DNA of 64,000 nt from Flavobacteriales bacterium (lineage in GTDB: Bacteria; Bacteroidota; Bacteroidia; Flavobacteriales_F; PHOS-HE28), in NCBI GenBank assembly GCA_016699575.1, contig CP064979.1, forward strand, positions 2,790,001 to 2,854,000, read 5' to 3'. Shown in pieces: positions 51,989 to 59,812 of this stretch. Numbering within the stretch: the stretch's first letter is position 1; each line of letters opens with the position of its first letter. Both the position numbers and the translations under genes were made by a program. Under the pieces are notes generated by a model. The model saw nothing but the letters and a program-made list of their open reading frames with translations, was not told where the DNA came from and made no database searches.

Positions 51989-54394
51989 ATGATCTCGCGC
52001 CTGTTCCTTCCACTGTTCCTGCTGCTGTCCACCGTCTCATCGGCGCAAACCGCCACGCAGTCCATCCGCGGCCGTGTGCTGGATGCTGAAAGCGGCAGTC
52101 CGGTCGAGTTCGCCAGCGTAATGGTGAAGGACGCCGCGCCCGTCATCCAGGCCGAAAGCGATGCGGAAGGCCGCTTCACGCTGCGGAACGTGCCCGTGGG
52201 GCGCCAGGTGCTGGTGGTGGCCGCGATGGGGTACAAGCCAATCAGCACCACACCGCTCATGGTGGTGAGCGCCAAAGAGCTGGTGCTGGACCTGGAAATG
52301 GAACCCGATGTAAAAGTGCTGAGCGAAGCCAAAGTGACGGGCGGCAACGCGGCCAAGGACCAGTTGAACAACGAGATGGCCACCCTGAGCGCGCGCACCT
52401 TCGATGCGGCCATGGCCGAGCGCTTCGCCGGAAGTCGTGCCGACCCCGCGCGCATGGCCACCAACTTCGCGGGTGTCAGCGGTGCGAACGACGGCCGCAA
52501 CGACATCATCATCCGCGGCAACTCGCCGAGCGGTCTGCTCTGGAGACTTGAAGGCGTCGACATCCCCAGCCCGAACCACTTCAACAGCTTCGGCAGCACG
52601 GGCGGACCGGTGGGCATGCTCAACAACAACACGCTCGCCAAGAGCGATTTCATGACGAGCGCGTTCCCAGCCACTTACGGCAACGCCATCAGCGGCGCGT
52701 TCGACCTCAGCATGCGCAACGGCAACGACCAGGAGCACGAGTTCCTGGCACAGATCGGCTTCAACGGCTTCGAACTCGGCGCGGAAGGCCCCATCGACAG
52801 CGCCAGCCACAGCAGCTATTTGCTCAACTACCGCTACAGCACGTTGCAAGCGTTCCAAGCGGTGGGGCTGGAGTTCGGCACGGGCAGCGCCGTGCCCAAG
52901 TACCAGGACATCAGCTTCAAGGTGAACGTGCCCATGAAGAACGGCAACCGGATGACCGTGTTCGGTCTGGGCGGCCTCAGCAGCGTGGACCTGCTCGGCA
53001 GTGACACCGACTTCACCGAGCGCAACGAGAACGACCTCTTCGGCAGCGATACGCAGGACATCGTGAACAACAACGCCACAGGCATCGTGGGTGCCTCATG
53101 GACGAAATGGTACACGCCGAGCACCAGCACCAAGCTGGTGGTGGCGGCCACCTACCAGAGCGAGCGCACCGATGTGGATTCGCTCACCTGGAGCGATGGC
53201 GAACCGGCCACCATCACCTTGCTCGACAGCGATCCCGTTTGGAAGAGCAACAACGAACAGCGCACCTACCTGGCACACCTGTCCATGCGCAGCAAAGTGA
53301 ACGCGCGCAACAGCATCACGGCGGGCTTGGTGGCCAACTACTACGACGTGTCCTTCCAGCAGGAGCTCTTCCGGTTGGACACCGCGCGGAACGGCGCATG
53401 GGACGTGATGCAGACCGGGAAGGGGACCCACTTGCTTGCACAGGCCTATGCCAACTGGAAGCACCACTTCACCGAACGCTTGGTGATGAACCTCGGGCTC
53501 CACGGCCAGTACCACGACCTTTCCGGGGCCACCGCTTTCGAGCCGCGTTTGGGACTATCGTACAAGGCCGGGGAACGCTCCACCATCTCAGCGGCTTACG
53601 GCCTCCACTCGCAATTGCAGCCTTTGCCGGTGTACTTCAACACCCGGCCTGACGGTTCGCGCACCAGCAACGAGGACCTGGGCTTCACGCGCAGCCACCA
53701 CGGCGTGCTCGCGTACGATCGGACCATCGGTGATGCTTGGCGGGTGAAGGTGGAGACGTACTACCAGTCGCTCTTCAACGTAGCGGTGGAGCGAGACAGC
53801 AGTGCGTTCACCATGCTCAACACCGGCGCTGACTTCGGTTCACCCACCGAGGATGATCTTGTGAATGATGGTACCGGCCGCAACTACGGTGCGGAAGTCA
53901 CGGTGGAGCGCACGTTCAGCAAGGGGCTCTATGGCTTGGTGACCGCAAGTGTGTTCCGGAGCCAGGCCAAGGCCAGTGACGGCATTTGGCGCAGCACCAC
54001 GTTCGATGCGGGCTACGTCTTCAATGCGCTTGCCGGCAAGGAGTGGCGCGTCGGCAAACGCGGCAATACCATCTCGCTTGACCTGAAGGCGACCTACGCT
54101 GGTGGCCGCCGCTACACGCCCATCGACATCGAGGCTTCCGAGCTCGCCTTCCGCGAAGTGCGCGACGAAAGCCGGACGAACGAGCTGCAGTACGACGCCT
54201 ACTTCCGCGCCGACGTGAAGCTCTTCTACCGCATGCAGCGCAAACGCGTCACCCACGAGATGGGCATCGACCTGCAGAACGTGAGCGGCCAGCGCAACAT
54301 CTACGCGCGCTACTTCGACGATCGCACCCAGAAGGTGGTTACGGAGTACCAGCTCGGTTTCTTCCCGATCCCGATGTACAGGTTGTTGTTCTGA
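51989..54394 (+). CDS. TonB-dependent receptor (Crp-linked)
   Basis: An 801-residue outer-membrane receptor. From the ATG at 51989: signal peptide ('MISRLFLPLFLLLSTVSSAQ'), regulatory-like sandwich ('IRGRVLDAESGSPVEFASVMVKDAAPVIQ', residues ~27-55), plug ('PARMATNFAGVSGANDGRNDIIIRGNSPSGLLWRLEGVDIPSPNHFNSFG', ~160-210, and 'AFPATYGNAISGAFDLSM'), and a barrel ending in 'YQLGFFPIPMYRLLF' with a terminal Phe. An open upstream extension to 51611 overlaps the Crp/Fnr gene and is rejected. AACATTTG at 51963 is a weak -7 candidate flanked by GGGA/TCCC. The substrate is unknown. The gene is convergent with a two-component system 3 nt away. Confidence 0.92.
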   Translation: MISRLFLPLFLLLSTVSSAQTATQSIRGRVLDAESGSPVEFASVMVKDAAPVIQAESDAEGRFTLRNVPVGRQVLVVAAMGYKPISTTPLMVVSAKELVLDLEMEPDVKVLSEAKVTGGNAAKDQLNNEMATLSARTFDAAMAERFAGSRADPARMATNFAGVSGANDGRNDIIIRGNSPSGLLWRLEGVDIPSPNHFNSFGSTGGPVGMLNNNTLAKSDFMTSAFPATYGNAISGAFDLSMRNGNDQEHEFLAQIGFNGFELGAEGPIDSASHSSYLLNYRYSTLQAFQAVGLEFGTGSAVPKYQDISFKVNVPMKNGNRMTVFGLGGLSSVDLLGSDTDFTERNENDLFGSDTQDIVNNNATGIVGASWTKWYTPSTSTKLVVAATYQSERTDVDSLTWSDGEPATITLLDSDPVWKSNNEQRTYLAHLSMRSKVNARNSITAGLVANYYDVSFQQELFRLDTARNGAWDVMQTGKGTHLLAQAYANWKHHFTERLVMNLGLHGQYHDLSGATAFEPRLGLSYKAGERSTISAAYGLHSQLQPLPVYFNTRPDGSRTSNEDLGFTRSHHGVLAYDRTIGDAWRVKVETYYQSLFNVAVERDSSAFTMLNTGADFGSPTEDDLVNDGTGRNYGAEVTVERTFSKGLYGLVTASVFRSQAKASDGIWRSTTFDAGYVFNALAGKEWRVGKRGNTISLDLKATYAGGRRYTPIDIEASELAFREVRDESRTNELQYDAYFRADVKLFYRMQRKRVTHEMGIDLQNVSGQRNIYARYFDDRTQKVVTEYQLGFFPIPMYRLLF

Positions 54395-54396
54395 GC

Positions 54397-55095
54397 CTAC
54401 TCCACCACCAGCTTGAAGCCCACGCCGTGCACGTTGTTGATGGCCACGCGCGGGTCTTCGCGCAGGTACTTGCGCAGGCGGCTGATGAACACATCGAGGC
54501 TACGGCCCAGGAAGTAGGTGTCGTCGCCCCACACCATGTTGAGGACCAGCTCGCGCGGCAGCACCTGGTCCTGGTGCATGCACAACAGCCGTAGCACTTC
54601 CGCCTCGCGCTTGGTGAGCTTGCGTTCGCCGGTGGGATGGGTTAGGGTGAGATTGCGGAAGTCGAACGCGTAGGCACCGATGATGAACTGGTCGCGCTCG
54701 CGTTTACTGGTGCCACGGCCTTGTGTGCGGCGCAGGATGGCTTCAATGCGCAAGGCAAGCTCTTCGTGGCTGAACGGCTTGGTCACGTAATCGTCGCCAC
54801 CGGCCTTGAAGCCCGCGATACGGTCGTCCGTCTGGCTCTTGGCCGTCAGGAACACGATGGGGATCTGCTCATCGGTGGTGCGGATGTCCTCGGCCAAGCT
54901 GAAGCCGTCCTTCTGCGGCAGCATCACATCGAGGATGCACAGGTCGTAGGCGTGCTCGTTGAAGTACTTGAGCCCTTCCTTGCCGTCGCGGCACAGGTGC
55001 ACGGTGTAGCCCTTGCGCTTCAGGGTGTCGTGGATGACGAAACCCAGGTTGGGGTCGTCTTCCACCAGCAGGATGTTCGCTTTGATGTTGCTCAT
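54397..55095 (-). CDS. OmpR-family response regulator
   Basis: A 232-residue response regulator. The receiver domain (residues ~1-125) has 'ILLVEDDPNLGFVIHDTLKRKGY' with the acidic pair, the phosphoacceptor Asp in 'LCILDVMLPQKDGFSLAEDI' (near 53), and 'VFLTAKSQTDDRIAGFKAGGDDYVTKPFSHEEL' (conserved Thr and Lys). The C-terminal winged helix (~135-230, 'LTKREAEVLRLLCMHQDQVLPRELVLNMVWGDDTYFLGRSLDVFISRLRKYL') is OmpR-type. Its start overlaps the histidine kinase stop by four bases, so the pair is translationally coupled. The target is not shown. Confidence 0.95.
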   Translation of the reverse strand: MSNIKANILLVEDDPNLGFVIHDTLKRKGYTVHLCRDGKEGLKYFNEHAYDLCILDVMLPQKDGFSLAEDIRTTDEQIPIVFLTAKSQTDDRIAGFKAGGDDYVTKPFSHEELALRIEAILRRTQGRGTSKRERDQFIIGAYAFDFRNLTLTHPTGERKLTKREAEVLRLLCMHQDQVLPRELVLNMVWGDDTYFLGRSLDVFISRLRKYLREDPRVAINNVHGVGFKLVVE

Positions 55096-56417
55096 GTGCG
55101 TGGGAGTTCGATGGTGAATGTGCTGCCCATGCTCGGGGCGCTGTCCACCTTGATGGTGCCGCCGTGGGCACGTACGATCTGGTTGGAATAGTGCAGGCCC
55201 AGTCCGAAGCCTTTCACGTTGTGGCGGTTACCGGTGGGCACGCGGTAGAACCGGTCGAAGATGTGCTTCATGTGCTCGCGCCGCATGCCGATGCCGTTGT
55301 CCTTCACTGAGATGCGCAATGCCACCCGATCGTTCGACGTGGCCACCTTCACCAGTGGTTGCTCGCCGCCGTATTTGATGGCGTTGTCGATGAGGTTGAA
55401 GAGAACGTTGTGCAGGTGCACCGGGTCACCGTCAACAACAGGGGCGGTTGCTGTCAGGTCGAGGTCGAGCTGGCCGTTGCGTTCGCGGAGCTGCAGTGTG
55501 AAGCCCTCGGCCACATGGCGGATGACCTTGTGCATGTCAACGCCCTCTTTCCGGAGTTGCAGTTCGCCGCGCTCGAGCGTGCTCAACTGCAGCACGCGCT
55601 CCACCTGGGTGCGCAAGCGTTCGTTCTCGGTGCGGATGATGCGGGCGTATTCGCGCAGCCGGTCGGGTTCGTTCACGATGCCGGGATCGCCGAGCACTTC
55701 GCTGCTGAGGGCGATGGTACTGATGGGCGTCTTCAGCTCATGGGTCATGTTGCCGATGAAGTCGTTCTTCATCTCGCCGAGCTTCTTCTGTCGCAGGATC
55801 GTCCAAACGCTGTAGGCCAGGAACGAGAAGACGATGAGCGTTACGATGGTGGGGAAGATCCACGTGTAGGCGCTGGCGTGGTCCGCCGGAGGTGGGGGCA
55901 AGGCGCGCCGCGGGAAGAGCACGCCGAAGTAGTGGCCGTCCTTGTCGAGCTTCTGCAGTTCGGTGTGTGCCACGGTGTCGGTGAGGATGCTGTCGTGCAG
56001 GCTCACGTAGTTGCCGTAGACGATCTGGTCCGTGAAGCAGTCGTAGATGCCGTACTCGAAGTCCTCCACGATGTTGCGCCGTTTGAACTCCTGCTTCAGC
56101 AGCTCTTCCAGCAGGTACGGATGGATGGTGTCGTTCATGGTAACGGCGAAGTAGTTCGGCCGTTCCTGCTTCACTGCGTCGAAGAGGTTGCTCGGGTCCT
56201 TGTTGATCGAAAGGATGCGCTTGGTAACATCCGTGAGCGCGATGGTGACGCGGTCGTTGAACTGCTTGGCTTCGGCCACCCGCTGTTCCTGCTGCAGTTG
56301 CACCTGTTCGGCTTTCACGCTCAGCAACTGGTCCAACCATACCACTTGCGTGAGCACGATGCCGATCACGCTCAGCACCGCGAGGATGACAATGGTTCCG
56401 ATGGACTTCCTGCGCAT
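55092..56417 (-). CDS. Sensor histidine kinase
   Basis: A 441-residue membrane kinase partnered with the response regulator that follows. Two membrane helices ('IGTIVILAVLSVIGIVLTQVVW', residues ~5-26, and 'WIFPTIVTLIVFSFLAYSVWTIL', ~188-210) enclose a ~160-residue periplasmic sensor domain with many charged residues and 'FGVLFPRRALPPPPADHASAYT' before TM2. HisKA has the phosphoacceptor 'NMTHELKTPISTIALSSEVLG' (~227-247). The ATPase domain has 'LFNLIDNAIKYGG' (N box), 'VKDNGIGMRREHM' (G1) and 'GFGLGLHYSNQIVRAHGG' (G2). The ATG at 56417 is preferred to a TTG 15 nt upstream. TACTTTGC at 56429-56436 is a possible promoter element. Confidence 0.94.
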   Translation of the reverse strand: MRRKSIGTIVILAVLSVIGIVLTQVVWLDQLLSVKAEQVQLQQEQRVAEAKQFNDRVTIALTDVTKRILSINKDPSNLFDAVKQERPNYFAVTMNDTIHPYLLEELLKQEFKRRNIVEDFEYGIYDCFTDQIVYGNYVSLHDSILTDTVAHTELQKLDKDGHYFGVLFPRRALPPPPADHASAYTWIFPTIVTLIVFSFLAYSVWTILRQKKLGEMKNDFIGNMTHELKTPISTIALSSEVLGDPGIVNEPDRLREYARIIRTENERLRTQVERVLQLSTLERGELQLRKEGVDMHKVIRHVAEGFTLQLRERNGQLDLDLTATAPVVDGDPVHLHNVLFNLIDNAIKYGGEQPLVKVATSNDRVALRISVKDNGIGMRREHMKHIFDRFYRVPTGNRHNVKGFGLGLHYSNQIVRAHGGTIKVDSAPSMGSTFTIELPRT

Positions 56418-56428
56418 GGGACGGTGCC

Positions 56429-56436
56429 GCAAAGTA
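56429..56436 (-). promoter_or_regulatory. -7 promoter-like element TACTTTGC
   Basis: TACTTTGC on the minus strand ends 11 nt before the kinase ATG at 56417. The final C weakens the match. Confidence 0.4.
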
Positions 56437-56491
56437 CCCTCGGCGTGTTGGAGGTTGACCGCCTTAACGATCCGCTAACGACCGCGACAGG

Positions 56492-58987
56492 TCAGAAATC
56501 GCCGCCTTCGCCGCCACTGCTGCCCGGCTCGGCGCGTTGTTGTTTGCTGCGGCGGAAGACGCTCACATCCTGCTGCCCGAACCGCCAGGTGATCCCGAAG
56601 CGGAGGAAGCGCTGCTCGCGGCGGCGCCAGCTTTCCTGCGTCAGGTCGGGGGTCTCGTAACGGGTGCCCCAACGCCGAGTGAAGAACACATCGTTCAGCG
56701 CCAACGACAAGCTCCACTTCTTGCCGAAGTCCTTGCTCACCGATGCATCCACGCCCCACTGCGACAATTGCACGCCTTGGGCGATGGGCCGTTCGCCTTC
56801 GTACTCGCCGTTGATCTGCACGGCCCATTGCGAGGGCAAGCGTTGGTTGAGCCCGGCTTTGCCGTTGAAGGTCCAGCCGCTGTTGTAGAAACTGCCGTCC
56901 TTCAGGCCCACCTCGATCCATTGCGCGGTTCCGCTCAGCGTGAGCTGCATGCCCTTCATCGGCTCGTACTTCAGCGTGTTCTCCCAGCCGTAGCTCCAAC
57001 TGTCGTCGCCGTTCTGGAAGGAGCTGATGAGGATGCTGCTGTCGCTCGGCGAAGTGTACACGTAGCTGGTGATGATGTTGCTGGTGTGCTTGGTGAACAC
57101 GCTGGTGAGCCAGCTGTTGCGCTCGCCGAAAGGGAGCAAGTGGTTCAACTCGCCGATCTCCACCAGTTCCGGGCCCAGGGCCGGATTACCGATCCGGTAA
57201 CTACGGCTGTCGCCGAACATGATGAAGGGCATCACCTGCCAGTGATTGGGCCGGTTGATCTTCCGGCTGAGGTTGATCTGGAACTCGCGGCCGTTGTCCC
57301 ACTTGCGGCTGGCGTAGATGGCCGGGAAGAGCGCGTTGAGGATATTATCGGTGCCGTCGGGGTAGCGGATGGAAACGGACGGACTGCCATTGCGCGTGGC
57401 TTCGAACCAGGTTTGCTCCACGCGCAGTCCGGTCTGCAACGTCCAGTGCGCGCTCAGCCTTCGTTGGTAGTTGAAGTAGATGGCATTGATGATATCCGTG
57501 ACACGTTGCGTGCTGCTCAGCAGCGTGTCGGGTATCTCAGCCCCGGTCGAATTGTCGCGGAAGAGCACGTCCAGGTAGTTGTCTTCCTGCTTCATGCTGC
57601 TCTTCAAACCGTACTCGATGCGCACACTGTCGTTGATGGGGTTCTGTGCATCGAACTGCCAGCGCCATTCCTGCCCGTCCGTTCCCCCCAGGTTGTGTTG
57701 GAGCACGGGATTTCCGTTGATGAGGTTCCCGCTTGCGTCGAAGCTCGACCGGTCGAAGTAGCTGTCGCTGGCACGGTCGCTCAGGTTCCAGTTCAGGTCG
57801 GTGGTCCACTCTTTCCCCGGCTTCGGGCTCTTGCGGCGGAAGGCCACGTTGGCGCTCACGTTGTACCCGCCGTTCTCCTGATCGTTCACCTGGGCCCCGC
57901 TGCTGGTGGTGGCGCCCAGACCGTCGGTATTGATGAAGGCCTGTTCATCGATGGTGTTGAACCCGCGCTGGTGGAAGCCGCCGCCCACGGTGAGCGTGTT
58001 GCGGTTGGTGAGCGCTTGGTCGATGCTCAGTCGGCCGCCCAGCATCTTCCGCAGGCTCTCGCTCTCGCCGGTCTGTTCAAAACCGGCAACGGGTTCGCCG
58101 TTCACGCGGTCTTCGCGGCTGCTCTCCTGGCCCGTTCGGTTGTTGTTCAGGTTCCCGTTGAACGAAGCGTTGATCGTGGTGCCACCATCCTTCACTTGGA
58201 TGTTGCCGCCACCACCGACGCGGCCGTTGGAGCCTACGTTGGCCTGCAGCTGGCCGCTGTAGCCGGGCTTGGTGCTTTTCTTCATCACCACATTGATGAT
58301 GCCGCCCGTGGTGTTCGCATCGAAGGCCACGCCCGGGTTCGTGATCACTTCCACCCGGTCGATGTCCTCTGCCGGTATCTGCTCCAACTGCAACAGCGAT
58401 GGCCGCCCGTCCACGAGGACCTGCGGCGACCCGCTCCGCATCGTCACATTGCCGTCCACATCCACGCCGAGACCGGGGATGTTCTTCATCACATCGGTGG
58501 CGTTGCCTCCGCGGGCGGCGATGTCCTTTTCAACGTTGTAGATGCGCCGATCGACCTGAAGCTGCATGCGGGCTTTCTCGCCGACCACCCTGGCCTCGTC
58601 CAGCACTTTGGCGTCGGGCTCGATCCGCAGGTTGCCCATGTCGTGCTCGGGCCGCTCGCGCGTCAGGGCCACTTCCTTTTCCATGGTGGTGTAGCCGATG
58701 TAGGTCACGATCACCTTGTACCGTCCGGGCCGCAGACCTTCGATCGCAAAATCACCGTTCGCACGGGCCATATCACCCCCCACGATACTGTCCTTGGGCA
58801 TTGCTCGCAGCGCTACTGTCGCGAATTCGGCACCACCGCTCGTGGCTCCGTCGATGATGCGCCCGATGATCTTGCCGTTGGCGGGGGCATTCGCAGGCCG
58901 TTGGGCATTTGCGGGCGCCCCGATAGCCAGCAGTGCAGGAAGGAAGGCCGCTAACAGGAAAGGGCGGGAGAGGCGCGAAAGGAGCAT
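56492..58987 (-). CDS. Outer-membrane beta-barrel receptor (plug-type, TonB-dependent-like)
   Basis: An 831-residue outer-membrane receptor of the large beta-barrel family common in Bacteroidota. The signal peptide is in 'MLLSRLSRPFLLAAFLPALLAIGAPANAQ'. A regulatory-like sandwich follows ('GKIIGRIIDGATSGGAEFATVALRA', residues ~38-62), then a plug ('GNATDVMKNIPGLGVDVDGNVTMRSGSPQVLVDGRPSLLQLEQIPAEDIDRVEVITNPGVAFDANTTGGIINVVMKKSTKPG', ~160-240). The barrel is rich in Asn/Gly loops. No obvious TonB box is read. The final residues are Gly/Glu-rich ('SSGGEGGDF') with a terminal Phe. TAGCTTCG (58994-59001) is 6 nt upstream of the start. The substrate is unknown. Confidence 0.9.
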   Translation of the reverse strand: MLLSRLSRPFLLAAFLPALLAIGAPANAQRPANAPANGKIIGRIIDGATSGGAEFATVALRAMPKDSIVGGDMARANGDFAIEGLRPGRYKVIVTYIGYTTMEKEVALTRERPEHDMGNLRIEPDAKVLDEARVVGEKARMQLQVDRRIYNVEKDIAARGGNATDVMKNIPGLGVDVDGNVTMRSGSPQVLVDGRPSLLQLEQIPAEDIDRVEVITNPGVAFDANTTGGIINVVMKKSTKPGYSGQLQANVGSNGRVGGGGNIQVKDGGTTINASFNGNLNNNRTGQESSREDRVNGEPVAGFEQTGESESLRKMLGGRLSIDQALTNRNTLTVGGGFHQRGFNTIDEQAFINTDGLGATTSSGAQVNDQENGGYNVSANVAFRRKSPKPGKEWTTDLNWNLSDRASDSYFDRSSFDASGNLINGNPVLQHNLGGTDGQEWRWQFDAQNPINDSVRIEYGLKSSMKQEDNYLDVLFRDNSTGAEIPDTLLSSTQRVTDIINAIYFNYQRRLSAHWTLQTGLRVEQTWFEATRNGSPSVSIRYPDGTDNILNALFPAIYASRKWDNGREFQINLSRKINRPNHWQVMPFIMFGDSRSYRIGNPALGPELVEIGELNHLLPFGERNSWLTSVFTKHTSNIITSYVYTSPSDSSILISSFQNGDDSWSYGWENTLKYEPMKGMQLTLSGTAQWIEVGLKDGSFYNSGWTFNGKAGLNQRLPSQWAVQINGEYEGERPIAQGVQLSQWGVDASVSKDFGKKWSLSLALNDVFFTRRWGTRYETPDLTQESWRRREQRFLRFGITWRFGQQDVSVFRRSKQQRAEPGSSGGEGGDF

Positions 58988-58993
58988 CGGGCG

Positions 58994-59001
58994 CGAAGCT
59001 A
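58994..59001 (-). promoter_or_regulatory. -7 promoter-like element TAGCTTCG
   Basis: TAGCTTCG on the minus strand ends 6 nt before the ATG at 58987. Confidence 0.5.
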
Positions 59002-59082
59002 CCGGGATGTGTGCCGGGCAGCGGTCTTCTGACCGGGCTTTCGGGTGATCGGGCCAGTGGTTAACGCCATTTCACAACCCCC

Positions 59083-59120
59083 GAAAGAAGAAAGCCCCTC
59101 CGTCGGATGACGGAAGGGCT
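59083..59120 (-). terminator. Rho-independent-type terminator after the RRM gene
   Basis: On the minus strand a 12-bp stem with one mismatch (59093-59104 with 59109-59120, loop of 4 nt) is followed by a T-rich run (TTTCTTCTTTC). It begins 21 nt after the RRM stop codon at 59142. This is the clearest terminator in the window. Confidence 0.8.
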
Positions 59121-59141
59121 TCACTGTTGTTGTTGCCAGGG

Positions 59142-59600
59142 TCACTCGTCGTAACCACCGCTGCGGTCGTAACCGCCGCCACCGCCACGACCACCACGGT
59201 CGTAACCGCCACGGTCTCCACCGCGATCGCGGTCACCGTAGCCACCGCCACCACGGCGATCACCGCCGCCGCCGCCGTAGCCACCACGACCACCGCCACC
59301 GCCGTAACCACCGCCACCGCGGCGCTCGCCACCCCCGCCGAAACCGCCACCGCCTTCGGTGCGCGGGCGCGCCTCGTTCACTACCAGATCACGTCCACTT
59401 ACGTTGAATCCGTTCAGTGCCGCAATGGCCGCACGACCTTGGTCGTCGTTCGCCATCTCCACAAAACCGAAGCCACGGCTACGGTTCGTTGCCTTGTCCA
59501 AGATGATCTTAGCCGACGTCACTTCGCCGTGCTGACCGAACAGTTCCTGGAGGTCTTGGTCCTTCACGCTGTAAGGAATGTTCGCTACGTAAATGTTCAT
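59142..59600 (-). CDS. RRM RNA-binding protein with Gly/Arg-rich tail
   Basis: A 152-residue RNA-binding protein. The first ~80 residues are a single RNA-recognition motif with RNP2 'IYVANI' (~3-8) and RNP1 'RGFGFVEM' (~42-49). The tail is Gly/Arg/Tyr-rich (repeats of RGGGGYGGGGG, DRGG, YDRGG), similar to cyanobacterial and plant cold-inducible glycine-rich RNA-binding proteins. It probably acts as an RNA chaperone. The ATG at 59600 is preceded by a 54-nt leader from TACATTGG (59655-59662), and a 13-nt palindrome AAACTGACAGTTT (59602-59614) touches the start codon. Long open frames upstream and in other frames through the Gly-rich part are shadows. Confidence 0.95.
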   Translation of the reverse strand: MNIYVANIPYSVKDQDLQELFGQHGEVTSAKIILDKATNRSRGFGFVEMANDDQGRAAIAALNGFNVSGRDLVVNEARPRTEGGGGFGGGGERRGGGGYGGGGGRGGYGGGGGDRRGGGGYGDRDRGGDRGGYDRGGRGGGGGYDRSGGYDE

Positions 59601-59601
59601 G

Positions 59602-59614
59602 AAACTGACAGTTT
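59602..59614 (-). promoter_or_regulatory. Palindrome at the RRM start codon
   Basis: AAACTG, one base, then CAGTTT forms a palindrome whose end lies one base from the ATG (59600). It could be an operator, or a hairpin that affects start-codon access; cold-inducible RNA-binding genes often control their own leader. Confidence 0.4.
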
Positions 59615-59654
59615 GAGACGCCCCCGTGGTTGTTTGTTTTTGTGGGAGCGGCGG

Positions 59655-59662
59655 CCAATGTA
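59655..59662 (-). promoter_or_regulatory. -7 promoter-like element TACATTGG
   Basis: TACATTGG on the minus strand lies 54 nt before the RRM start, the longest leader among the assigned elements. The match is imperfect at the last two positions. Confidence 0.4.
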
Positions 59663-59759
59663 GAGAAATATCGGTCGGGCAAACACTGTAGTAGGTGCCC
59701 CGGCCGTATGCCGGCCTGAACAGGGGCAAGCAACACCGGCGGCCTTGTACCTCTCTGAA

Positions 59760-59795
59760 CTGGGAAGGCCGCCCTTTCCGAGGCGGCCTTCCCAG
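59760..59795. terminator. Perfect 14-bp hairpin between convergent-type ends
   Basis: The arms 59760-59773 and 59782-59795 are perfectly complementary with an 8-nt loop. It lies 17 nt after the stop of the large minus-strand gene (59813). The plus-strand side has a modest T-rich run (TTCAATTCTT), while the minus side does not, so it may be a processing/stability element as much as a terminator. Confidence 0.6.
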
Positions 59796-59812
59796 GTTCA
59801 ATTCTTGGCGAC

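Noticed and set aside
56537..58954. An 805-residue open frame antisense to the outer-membrane receptor
   Set aside because: No motif or start context; composition is that of a shadow frame opposite a plug-barrel gene.
59153..59350. Low-complexity repeats as an independent element
   Set aside because: They are the Gly/Arg-rich tail of the RRM protein, read in frame.
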